DNA of 64,000 nt from Cyclobacteriaceae bacterium (GTDB lineage Bacteria; Bacteroidota; Bacteroidia; Cytophagales; Cyclobacteriaceae). Position 1 is the stretch's first letter, and every line of letters starts with the position of its first letter. The notes beneath the pieces are model-generated. The model made no database searches. It worked only from the letters and a program-made list of their open reading frames with translations, and was not told where the DNA came from. The stretch covers positions 62,001 to 126,000 of the forward strand of contig JANQEU010000020.1 in NCBI GenBank assembly GCA_028278225.1, read 5' to 3'. Of this stretch, positions 56,852 through 64,000 are shown in pieces. The translations under genes were made by a program, and so were the position numbers.

Positions 56852-57370
56852 ATGTCACAAACGAATATAAAAGCAGTAAAAGCCAGTGAAATCGATCTTA
56901 AGGAAAGGGTCGTTGCAATTAAACGTGTGGCTAAGGTTGTAAAGGGGGGTAGGAGATTTAGTTTTTCAGCCATAGTTGTTGTTGGTGATGGAAATGGTGT
57001 TGTCGGCTATGGATTGGGTAAGGCAAATGAAGTAACAGATGCCATTACCAAGGGTATAGATGATGCAAAGAAAAACCTGGTAAGAGTGCCGGTATTTAAC
57101 GGAACGATACCCCATGAGTCCATAGGGAAATACGGGGGAGGACTCGTTCTGCTAAAGCCAGCATCCACGGGTACCGGCGTTATAGCAGGTGGGGCAATGA
57201 GAGCTGTACTGGAAAGTGCCGGAGTGCATGATGTTCTTGCCAAATCCAAAGGTTCATCAAATCCGCATAATGTTGTTAAGGCTACGTTTGATGCACTGGC
57301 GAAGATGAGAGATCCGTTTACCATTGCAGCGCAAAGAGGAGTGACCCTTGATAAAGTTTTTAACGGATAG
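56852..57370 (+). CDS. rpsE: 30S ribosomal protein S5
   Basis: 172 aa. It has [20 protein letters not shown], the double-stranded-RNA-binding fold, and [20 protein letters not shown]. It contributes to mRNA unwinding and decoding accuracy. It is six bases after rplR. Confidence 0.97.
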   Translation: MSQTNIKAVKASEIDLKERVVAIKRVAKVVKGGRRFSFSAIVVVGDGNGVVGYGLGKANEVTDAITKGIDDAKKNLVRVPVFNGTIPHESIGKYGGGLVLLKPASTGTGVIAGGAMRAVLESAGVHDVLAKSKGSSNPHNVVKATFDALAKMRDPFTIAAQRGVTLDKVFNG

Positions 57371-57375
57371 AAAAG

Positions 57376-57555
57376 ATGAGCAAAGTAGCTATTACCCTTA
57401 GAAGAAGCGTTATCAAGAGACCAAAGAATCAAAAGCTTACCGTGAAGGCTTTAGGACTTGGTAAGATCGATAGCACCGTTGAAAAAGAGTTAACTCCTCA
57501 GATCGCCGGAATGATCAGAACGGTAAATCATTTGGTAGAAGTAAAAGAGCTTTGA
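57376..57555 (+). CDS. rpmD: 50S ribosomal protein L30
   Basis: 59 aa, short but complete, starting [20 protein letters not shown] and ending NHLVEVKEL. The [13 protein letters not shown] turn is typical. It fits between rpsE and rplO with gaps of five bases and one base. Confidence 0.95.
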   Translation: MSKVAITLRRSVIKRPKNQKLTVKALGLGKIDSTVEKELTPQIAGMIRTVNHLVEVKEL

Positions 57556-57556
57556 A

Positions 57557-58006
57557 ATGAAATTAGAGTCATTAAAACCCGCGGAAGGGTCAACGAAAAA
57601 AAGAAAACGTATCGGTCGCGGACAGGGATCGGGAAGGGGAGGTACTTCTACCAGAGGACATAAAGGAGCCAAATCAAGATCCGGTTACTCAAGGAAAGTA
57701 GGATTTGAAGGCGGGCAAATGCCTTTGCAGAGACGGGTTCCCAAGTTTGGCTTTAAGAATAACAACAAAGTTGTATTCAAACCAATTAACCTTGATGTAC
57801 TTCAATCCCTCAGCGAATCGAAAAAATTAAAGGAAGTAACCCCTGAGCTTTTAAATGAAAACGGGTTGATAGGGAAGAATGATGTTGTGAAAATACTGGG
57901 GAGAGGAGAGTTGAAGAGCAAGTTAAGTGTGACTGCTCATAAGTTTTCCAAAACAGCGGTTGAAGCCATTGAAAAAGCCGGAGGGTCGGTTACAATAAAA
58001 GAATAA
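57557..58006 (+). CDS. rplO: 50S ribosomal protein L15
   Basis: 149 aa. It has a Gly/Arg-rich extension (KRIGRGQGSGRGGTSTRGHK) and FEGGQMPLQRRVPKFGF. It is a late assembly protein of the 50S. Its stop abuts the secY start. Confidence 0.97.
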   Translation: MKLESLKPAEGSTKKRKRIGRGQGSGRGGTSTRGHKGAKSRSGYSRKVGFEGGQMPLQRRVPKFGFKNNNKVVFKPINLDVLQSLSESKKLKEVTPELLNENGLIGKNDVVKILGRGELKSKLSVTAHKFSKTAVEAIEKAGGSVTIKE

Positions 58007-59320
58007 ATGAAGAAATTCTTTCAGACCATAAAGAACATTTTCTCCATTGAAGAGCTCAGGACAAGGATCTTAAATACATTGGGATTCCTTATCATTTTCA
58101 GGCTGGGGACTTTTGTCACCCTGCCCGGAATAGATCCGTCCAAGCTTGCAGAAAACGTTGGGGGTATTTTTGGTCTTTTAGATACATTCCTTGGTGGTGC
58201 CTTTAGTAATGCTTCGGTTTTCGCGCTGGGTATTATGCCTTACATCTCCGCGTCTATTGTACTGCAGTTGATGACTGTGGCAGTACCGTATTTCCAAAAG
58301 CTTCAGAAGGAGGGCGACAGCGGCAGGAAAAAGATCAACCAGATTACAAGGGCACTGACGATATTTATATGTCTGGCTCAATCCATTGGCTATCTGTCGG
58401 CCACAATCCCGGCGGAAGCAATTGTCCTGGAAAACGGGTTTCTGTTCAGGGCTTCTTCAATGATCATATTGACAGCGGGAACGATCTTCACCATGTGGCT
58501 TGGTGAAAGGATCACCGACAAGGGAATCGGCAACGGTATTTCAATGCTGATCATGATCGGGATCATTTCGAGATTTCCGGCAAGCATAGTGGCAGAGGCC
58601 CTGTCAAGGGGTATGAGCCAACTGTTGTTCTTCATTCTCGAACTCATCGCATTGTTCTTTGTGGTGCTTGCCACAGTTGCATTGGTGCAGGCGATCAGAA
58701 GAATCCCGGTTCAATACGCAAAGCAGGTTGTTGGAAATAAAGTTTACGGCGGACAGCGGCAGTATATCCCCCTTAAGGTGAATAGTGCAGGCGTCATGCC
58801 CATCATTTTTGCTCAGTCCCTGATGTTTTTGCCTTCATTGCTGGCGGGGATATGGGCTGATCGAAGTGATATTGCGCAGTATGTAGGGGCAGCCTTCTCG
58901 CGGATTGACTCGTGGCAGTACAACCTTGTCTTTGGAATATTGATTATACTTTTTACATTTTTTTATACAGCTATTACCATTAACCCGACGCAGATTGCTG
59001 ATGATATGAAGCGAAATGGCGGATTCATTCCGGGAATTAAACCCGGAAAGCAGACAGGTGAGTTTATTGATGGAGTACTGTCAAAAATTACATTGCCTGG
59101 CTCATTCTTTTTAGCTGTAATCGCAGTTTTACCGGCTTTCGCGATGATCGCCGGTGTTAATACTGGCTTTGCCCAGTTTTACGGAGGTACTTCACTTCTG
59201 ATTATGGTGGGTGTGATATTGGACACACTACAGCAGATTGAAAGTTATCTTTTAATGAGACATTACGAAGGTATGATGAAGTCTGGCAGAGTTAAAGGAA
59301 GAACCGCAGCAGTAGCATAA
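58007..59320 (+). CDS. secY: Preprotein translocase subunit SecY
   Basis: 437 aa with about ten transmembrane helices. GGAFSNASVFALGIMPYISA marks the plug/pore region, and TDKGIGNGISMLIMIGI and ADDMKRNGGFIPGIKPG are family signatures. It forms the protein-conducting channel with SecE (also in this window). The next gene is infA, starting on the following base; no map or adk gene lies between. Confidence 0.97.
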   Translation: MKKFFQTIKNIFSIEELRTRILNTLGFLIIFRLGTFVTLPGIDPSKLAENVGGIFGLLDTFLGGAFSNASVFALGIMPYISASIVLQLMTVAVPYFQKLQKEGDSGRKKINQITRALTIFICLAQSIGYLSATIPAEAIVLENGFLFRASSMIILTAGTIFTMWLGERITDKGIGNGISMLIMIGIISRFPASIVAEALSRGMSQLLFFILELIALFFVVLATVALVQAIRRIPVQYAKQVVGNKVYGGQRQYIPLKVNSAGVMPIIFAQSLMFLPSLLAGIWADRSDIAQYVGAAFSRIDSWQYNLVFGILIILFTFFYTAITINPTQIADDMKRNGGFIPGIKPGKQTGEFIDGVLSKITLPGSFFLAVIAVLPAFAMIAGVNTGFAQFYGGTSLLIMVGVILDTLQQIESYLLMRHYEGMMKSGRVKGRTAAVA

Positions 59321-59539
59321 ATGGCAAAACAAGCATCTATTGAACAAGACGGAACAATTGTAGAGGCATTATCCAATGCAATGTTCAGAGTAGAACTCGA
59401 AAACGGACATCAGGTAATTGCCCATATCTCAGGTAAAATGAGAATGAACTATATCAAGATCCTGCCGGGAGATAAAGTGAAGTTGGAAATGTCTCCGTAT
59501 GATTTGACAAAAGGAAGAATCGTATATCGATACAAATAA
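59321..59539 (+). CDS. infA: Translation initiation factor IF-1
   Basis: 72 aa, a single OB fold: [39 protein letters not shown] and [11 protein letters not shown]. It blocks the A site during initiation. It lies directly between secY and rpmJ. Confidence 0.96.
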   Translation: MAKQASIEQDGTIVEALSNAMFRVELENGHQVIAHISGKMRMNYIKILPGDKVKLEMSPYDLTKGRIVYRYK

Positions 59540-59541
59540 AA

Positions 59542-59658
59542 ATGAAAGTTAGAGCATCTATAAAAAAGAGAAGCGCAGACTGCAAGGTGATTAGGAGGAA
59601 GGGAAAACTCTACGTGATCAACAAGAAAAACCCAAAGTTTAAACAAAGACAAGGATAG
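59542..59658 (+). CDS. rpmJ: 50S ribosomal protein L36, zinc-free form
   Basis: 38 aa starting [20 protein letters not shown] and ending KFKQRQG. Of the usual C-C-C-H zinc ligands only one Cys (residue 14) remains, so it is the zinc-independent type. It is too small for many gene finders but well placed between infA and rpsM. Confidence 0.94.
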   Translation: MKVRASIKKRSADCKVIRRKGKLYVINKKNPKFKQRQG

Positions 59659-59662
59659 TAAT

Positions 59663-60040
59663 ATGGCACGAATTGCAGGTGTAGACATACCGGACAATAA
59701 AAGGGGTGAAATAGCACTTACCTACATTTTCGGAATTGGTAAGACCTCTGCCCGCCGGATTTTAATTGAGGCCGGAGTTGATCTGGACAAAAAAGTGGGT
59801 GATTGGACTGATGAAGAAGGCAGCAATGTCCGGACGCTTATCCGTGAAAAATATAAAGTTGAAGGGGTGCTCAAATCTGAAATTCAGTTGAGCATTAAGC
59901 GCTTGATGGATATCGGATGCTATCGTGGTTTGAGACATAGAAAAGGTCTTCCATTGAGAGGCCAAAAGACCAAAAACAATGCTCGTACGAGGAAAGGTAA
60001 GAGGAAGACGGTTGCTAATAAAAAGAAAGCAGTTAAGTAA
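59663..60040 (+). CDS. rpsM: 30S ribosomal protein S13
   Basis: 125 aa. It has [20 protein letters not shown], the helix-hairpin-helix [11 protein letters not shown], and the basic tail [20 protein letters not shown]. It forms bridges to the 50S. It starts the alpha-type genes S13-S11-S4-rpoA-L17. Confidence 0.97.
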   Translation: MARIAGVDIPDNKRGEIALTYIFGIGKTSARRILIEAGVDLDKKVGDWTDEEGSNVRTLIREKYKVEGVLKSEIQLSIKRLMDIGCYRGLRHRKGLPLRGQKTKNNARTRKGKRKTVANKKKAVK

Positions 60041-60045
60041 TTAAT

Positions 60046-60438
60046 ATGGCGCAGAAGAGAAAAGATAAGGCTAAAAAGAGAGTAGTTGTTGTCGAACCAA
60101 ACGGACAAGCTCACATTAAAGCGACATTCAACAACATCATTATCTCAATGACCAATAGTCAGGGTCAGGTCATTTCATGGGCATCTGCAGGCAAAATGGG
60201 TTTCAGGGGATCTAAAAAGAATACCCCCTATGCGGCTCAGATTGCTGCACAGGATTGCGCTGAAAAGGCTCATGAACTGGGTCTTCGCAAAGTTGAGGTT
60301 TATGTTAAAGGACCAGGTGCCGGTAGAGAATCTGCTATCAGGACCATACAGAATTTGGGGATAGAGGTTACGGCCATTAAAGATGTGACACCACTCCCAC
60401 ACAATGGTTGCCGGCCTCCGAAGAGAAGACGAGTTTAA
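60046..60438 (+). CDS. rpsK: 30S ribosomal protein S11
   Basis: 130 aa. It has [20 protein letters not shown] and the C-terminal [18 protein letters not shown]. It is on the 30S platform. It lies five bases after rpsM. Confidence 0.97.
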   Translation: MAQKRKDKAKKRVVVVEPNGQAHIKATFNNIIISMTNSQGQVISWASAGKMGFRGSKKNTPYAAQIAAQDCAEKAHELGLRKVEVYVKGPGAGRESAIRTIQNLGIEVTAIKDVTPLPHNGCRPPKRRRV

Positions 60439-60461
60439 TTTAATTAGTGAATAGATAATAT

Positions 60462-61067
60462 ATGGCTAGATACAGAGGGCCAAAAGCTAAGATTTCAAGA
60501 AAATTCGGGGAGCCGATTTTTGGTGACAGTAAAGCTGCGCAAAAGAAAGCCTACCCCCCGGGACAGCATGGCAGGGGAAGAAGAAGAAAGCAGTCAGAAT
60601 ATGCAATCCAGTTAGCTGAGAAGCAAAAGGCCAAATATACCTATGGTGTATTGGAAAGACAATTTGCCAATATTTTTAACAAGGCATCAAGAAAGAGTGG
60701 AATTACGGGGGAAATATTGCTGCAGTTACTGGAAGCAAGACTGGACAATACTGTTTACCGCCTCGGGATAGCTCCCACACGCCGGGCAGCACGCCAACTG
60801 GTGCTTCACAAGCATATTACTGTAAATGGGGATATCGTAAACATCCCGTCATATACCTTGAGAAACAATGATATCGTGGGTGTACGTGAGAAATCAAAGT
60901 CTCTGGAATCCATCACCGACAGCCTGGCGGGGAGATCACTTACTAATTTCTCATGGCTTGAATGGGACAGTACGGAAATGAATGGAAAGTTTCTTAATGC
61001 TCCTTCCAGGGATGAAATCCCCGAAAACATAAAAGAGCAGCTCATAGTCGAGCTTTACTCAAAATAA
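60462..61067 (+). CDS. rpsD: 30S ribosomal protein S4
   Basis: 201 aa. The N-terminal [20 protein letters not shown] lacks the four-Cys zinc cluster, and the S4 RNA-binding domain is [20 protein letters not shown] followed by [10 protein letters not shown]. It is a primary 16S-binding protein and a possible operon regulator. Confidence 0.97.
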   Translation: MARYRGPKAKISRKFGEPIFGDSKAAQKKAYPPGQHGRGRRRKQSEYAIQLAEKQKAKYTYGVLERQFANIFNKASRKSGITGEILLQLLEARLDNTVYRLGIAPTRRAARQLVLHKHITVNGDIVNIPSYTLRNNDIVGVREKSKSLESITDSLAGRSLTNFSWLEWDSTEMNGKFLNAPSRDEIPENIKEQLIVELYSK

Positions 61068-61104
61068 CAGATTATTTAAAACACATTTAGAAAGGAATAA
61101 AACT

Positions 61105-62094
61105 ATGTCAATTTTAGCATTTCAAATGCCTGAGAAGGTGGTAATGGAGAAAGCAGATGATTTTCACGGGCTTTTTACATTTAAACCATTGGAAAAAGGT
61201 TATGGTGTTACAATTGGTAATGCATTAAGGAGGATACTCCTCTCTTCACTGGAAGGTTATGCCATCACAGGGGTTAAAATTCCGGGTATCTTACATGAAT
61301 TTTCAACAATTGAAGGTGTGGTGGAAGATGTGAGCGAGATAATTCTTAATCTTAAGATGGTCAGGTTCAAAAAGATCACCGATGTTGTTGACAATAAGAT
61401 CACAGTTGGCGTTTCTAAAAAAACACAACTAACCGCAGGTGACATAGGAGGCAACACTACCTCATTCGAGATCCTGAATCCGGATCATGTCATTTGCACA
61501 CTTGACGAAAGTGCTCAGTTCGAACTGGAATTGAATGTTGAGAAAGGAAGAGGTTATGTGACCTCAGATGAGAACAAACCAGCCGATTCGAATTTTGGAT
61601 TTATTTCTGTTGATTCCATTTTCACGCCTATAAAGAATGTCAAGTACAGTGTGGAAAATACACGGGTTGAGCAGAAAACGGATTATGAGCAGTTAATCAT
61701 CGACATTGAGACTGATGGTTCCATTCATCCGGAAAATGCCCTTAAAGGTGCGGCAAATATTTTGATCCAGCACTTCATGCTATTCTCAGATCAGAATATG
61801 ATTCTCGAAACCGCCGAGCAAGGGGAGCCTGAGCAGGTGGATGAGGAATTACTACACATGAGAAAGTTGCTGAAGACTTCATTGAACGACCTGGACCTGT
61901 CCGTCAGAGCTTACAACTGTCTGAAAGCTGCTGATGTAAGAAGTCTCGGAGATCTGGTGAACCTGGAAATCTCGGATATGATGAAGTTCAGAAACTTTGG
62001 TAAGAAATCTTTGGCAGAGCTCGAGCAATTAGTTGCGGATAAGGGACTTACTTTTGGAATGGACCTGTCAAAGTATAAACTTGACGAGGAATAA
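61105..62094 (+). CDS. rpoA: RNA polymerase alpha subunit
   Basis: 329 aa. The N-terminal dimerisation domain has [20 protein letters not shown] and [16 protein letters not shown]. The C-terminal domain has [20 protein letters not shown] and [12 protein letters not shown] for contacts with DNA and activators. Its stop overlaps the rplQ start by one base. Confidence 0.98.
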   Translation: MSILAFQMPEKVVMEKADDFHGLFTFKPLEKGYGVTIGNALRRILLSSLEGYAITGVKIPGILHEFSTIEGVVEDVSEIILNLKMVRFKKITDVVDNKITVGVSKKTQLTAGDIGGNTTSFEILNPDHVICTLDESAQFELELNVEKGRGYVTSDENKPADSNFGFISVDSIFTPIKNVKYSVENTRVEQKTDYEQLIIDIETDGSIHPENALKGAANILIQHFMLFSDQNMILETAEQGEPEQVDEELLHMRKLLKTSLNDLDLSVRAYNCLKAADVRSLGDLVNLEISDMMKFRNFGKKSLAELEQLVADKGLTFGMDLSKYKLDEE

Positions 62095-62861
62095 TGAGAC
62101 ACGGAAAGAAATTTAATCATCTTGGTAGAACGGCGTCACATCGATCGGCAATGCTATCAAATATGGCTTCTTCCCTGATTAAGCATAAGCGCATTAATAC
62201 TACAGTGGCTAAAGCAAAGGCACTTCGCAGCTATGTTGAACCCATTCTGACCAAAGCCAAGGACGATACAACCCATGCCAGGAGGGTAGCTTTTTCCTAT
62301 CTTCAGGATAAAGAGTCAGTTCATGAATTGTTCGCCAATGTTGCTGATAAAATTGCAAACAGGCCTGGTGGATATACCAGGATTCTAAAGACAGGATACC
62401 GGCTTGGTGATAACGCTGAAATGTGCATCATGGAGCTTGTAGACTTCAATGACCTTATGCTAGAAGATGCCAAGCCTAAAAAATCAAGGCGGTCAAGGAG
62501 AGGAAAAGGCAAAAAATCTGCGGATGTTCAGGCTGCTGCAGTGACTGAAGAGAGTGCAGAGAGCACGGCGGCTGAGCAAGTAGCGGATGACACTTCTGAA
62601 GAAAAAGTGGAAGATGTCAAGGCAGCTGAGGGTGAAACCGCAGAAGAAGCTGCTGCGGAGGTTACAGAAGAATCGAAAACCGGAGAGGTGACCGAGGAGC
62701 CGCAGGATGCAGCGGAGGCGGAAGCTTCTGAAGAATCGCAACCTGAAACTGAGGGCCAGCCGGAAGAAGGTGAAGAGGTGAAAGATGAACCTTCCGCAGA
62801 AAGCGAAAGCGAAGGAAAAGACGAAGCTTCAGCAGAATCAGAGAATAAGAAGGAAGATTGA
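62094..62861 (+). CDS. rplQ: 50S ribosomal protein L17 with long acidic C-terminal tail
   Basis: 255 aa, roughly twice the usual length. Residues 1-124 are the normal L17 fold ([20 protein letters not shown] at the start, [20 protein letters not shown] near the end). Residues ~127-142 are a Lys/Arg-rich linker, and the last ~110 residues are low-complexity Glu/Ala/Ser/Thr. The tail is not needed for the L17 fold; similar but usually shorter extensions occur in relatives. It closes the operon just before a terminator. Confidence 0.95.
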   Translation: MRHGKKFNHLGRTASHRSAMLSNMASSLIKHKRINTTVAKAKALRSYVEPILTKAKDDTTHARRVAFSYLQDKESVHELFANVADKIANRPGGYTRILKTGYRLGDNAEMCIMELVDFNDLMLEDAKPKKSRRSRRGKGKKSADVQAAAVTEESAESTAAEQVADDTSEEKVEDVKAAEGETAEEAAAEVTEESKTGEVTEEPQDAAEAEASEESQPETEGQPEEGEEVKDEPSAESESEGKDEASAESENKKED

Positions 62862-62883
62862 CAACATTTACAACGAAATTACC

Positions 62884-62916
62884 AAAAGGGATTGAGGAGA
62901 CTCATTCCCTTTTTTT
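62884..62916 (+). terminator. Terminator of the ribosomal superoperon
   Basis: A stem of GGGATTGAG and CTCATTCCC (one mismatch) around GAGA is extended by AAAA/TTTT and ends in seven T. It lies 23 bp after the rplQ stop. Confidence 0.85.
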
Positions 62917-62945
62917 ATGTCACCTTTTTCAAAAATTTATTGTGC

Positions 62946-62953
62946 TATTTTTG
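62946..62953 (+). promoter_or_regulatory. -7 element for carA
   Basis: TATTTTTG followed by CC matches TAnnTTTG; only a T-rich stretch occupies the -33 position. It suggests independent transcription of carA after the ribosomal terminator. Confidence 0.55.
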
Positions 62954-62995
62954 CCACCGATTAAGAATTTAAACACCAATCCCATTAAAGACTGA

Positions 62996-64000
62996 ATGAA
63001 ATTATCCGACCGAAAAAAAGCCGTTCTGCTACTGGAAGATGGATCAATGTTTGAAGGTTTTTCAATCGGAAAGGAAGGTGTTTCGGGAGGGGAGATCTGT
63101 TTTAATACAGGAATGACGGGATATCAGGAAATCTACACCGATCCTTCTTACTTTGGCCAGATCATTGTAAACACCACCGCTCACATTGGCAATTACGGCG
63201 TTCATGGGGACGAAGATGAATCTGATTTCCCAAAGATCCAGGGGTTGGTCGTAAATGATTTTACGACTGACTACAGCCGAAATACAGCATCCGATGGCCT
63301 GGATCAATACCTGAAACATCACAACACTGTGGGCATATGCGGAATTGATACCAGGATGCTGGTGAAACACATCCGCAGCAAAGGTGCAATGAACGCCATT
63401 ATCTCTTCTGAGAATTCAGACTTGGATGCCCTGAAAGAGGAGCTTGCCAAAGTCCCGAATATGGAATCCCTCGAACTGGCAAGTAAGGTGACGACAAAAG
63501 AGGCCTACGATTTGGGTGAAGAAAACACCAGGTTGAAAATAGCCGTTCTTGATCTTGGCGTTAAGAGATCTATCCTTAAAAACTTTGTTAAACGGAATTG
63601 CCGGCTCAGGGTATTTCCAGCCAGGACGGGTTACGGCGAAATGGAGGCATGGAAGCCAGACGGATATTTCCTGTCGAACGGGCCCGGAGATCCCGCAGCC
63701 ATGCAATATGCAGTGGATACCGTTAAGGAAATTATTGACAATAACAATCCGGTTTTTGGAATTTGCCTGGGTAACCAGATTCTGGCCTTGGCTGCCGGTA
63801 TTGATACCTATAAAATGCATCATGGTCACAGGGGCCTGAATCACCCCGTGAAGAACCTCAAAACCGGGAAAAGTGAGATGACTTCTCAAAATCATGGCTT
63901 TGTAGTAAACCCTGATTCATTAAAGAAATCTGCCGTTGCCGAGCTAACACACATCGACCTGAATGATCAAACGGTAGAAGGATTGCGTCTCAAAGACAAA
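62996..64000 (+). CDS. carA: Carbamoyl-phosphate synthase small subunit, 5' part
   Basis: The first 335 codons run off the window end. The N-terminal domain includes GMTGYQEIYTDPSYFGQI, and the class I glutamine amidotransferase domain has LSNGPGDP and the nucleophile Cys in FGICLGNQ. The triad His-Glu would lie near or beyond the edge. It supplies ammonia from glutamine for carbamoyl phosphate in pyrimidine and arginine synthesis. Placement after rplQ is typical in Bacteroidota; eno often follows. Confidence 0.96.
   Translation, partial: MKLSDRKKAVLLLEDGSMFEGFSIGKEGVSGGEICFNTGMTGYQEIYTDPSYFGQIIVNTTAHIGNYGVHGDEDESDFPKIQGLVVNDFTTDYSRNTASDGLDQYLKHHNTVGICGIDTRMLVKHIRSKGAMNAIISSENSDLDALKEELAKVPNMESLELASKVTTKEAYDLGEENTRLKIAVLDLGVKRSILKNFVKRNCRLRVFPARTGYGEMEAWKPDGYFLSNGPGDPAAMQYAVDTVKEIIDNNNPVFGICLGNQILALAAGIDTYKMHHGHRGLNHPVKNLKTGKSEMTSQNHGFVVNPDSLKKSAVAELTHIDLNDQTVEGLRLKDK

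Noticed and set aside
62523-62861. Acidic tail of L17 as a separate gene or frameshift
   Set aside because: The frame is continuous from the L17 core and codon usage does not change abruptly; similar extensions are known in relatives.

Overview
The window is chromosomal DNA from a Bacteroidota bacterium, most likely Cytophagales-like. Four things point there: a C-terminal type IX secretion (T9SS) sorting domain on the first protein; repeated TAnnTTTG (-7) promoters and few Shine-Dalgarno sites; a Wzi-type outer-membrane protein in a glycan cluster; and the gene order tRNA-Tyr/Gly/Thr-tuf-tRNA-Trp-secE-nusG-rplKAJL-rpoBC-DUF3467-rpsLG-fusA-rpsJ, then the S10/spc/alpha ribosomal genes, rplQ and carA. 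I saw no prophage, insertion sequence with a transposase, CRISPR array or rRNA gene.

Positions 1-32 kb are a mosaic of small operons. In order: the end of a large PKD-repeat surface protein; a 123-bp palindromic repeat element; an Lrp regulator translationally coupled to a phosphoribosyltransferase; an unrecognised protein with a kinase-like catalytic loop beside a GT28-like glycosyltransferase; an orphan MNT nucleotidyltransferase; an NtrB/NtrC-like two-component pair facing an efflux operon (HlyD adaptor, MacB-type ATPase, TolC channel) that has no permease gene; a reverse-strand block rsfS-ftsH-lpxH-hypothetical; birA and ahcY; a glycan cluster (GT-D, GT2, GT4, Wzi, GT4); an ECF sigma factor with a small zinc-binding anti-sigma protein; gmk and nadD; the reverse operon pyrH-frr; a biotin-carrier protein; and an M1 metallopeptidase lipoprotein.

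Positions 32-64 kb carry the core transcription and translation cluster, all on the + strand. The sequence suggests several transcription units. The first is tRNA-Tyr/Gly/Thr-tuf, ended by a hairpin. The second is tRNA-Trp-secE-nusG-rplKAJL, with an attenuator-like hairpin before rpoBC-DUF3467. The third is rpsL-rpsG-fusA-rpsJ, ended by a hairpin. The fourth is rplC to rpsN. The fifth is rpsH to rplQ, ended by a hairpin, and carA then has its own promoter. Four of these promoters share a transcribed leader close to GCAnYCCTTTT.

The least ordinary points are: an intact tRNA-Gly nested inside a degenerate tRNA-Gly split exactly in its anticodon loop; the permease-less efflux operon with a long inverted repeat before tolC; the palindromic repeat with perfect 13-bp ends; a terminator whose T-run touches the lpxH start codon; the tolC terminator encoded inside the opposing gene; the kinase-like unknown protein; and a long acidic tail on ribosomal protein L17. 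No clearly undescribed multi-gene system is visible, because most of the window is conserved housekeeping sequence.
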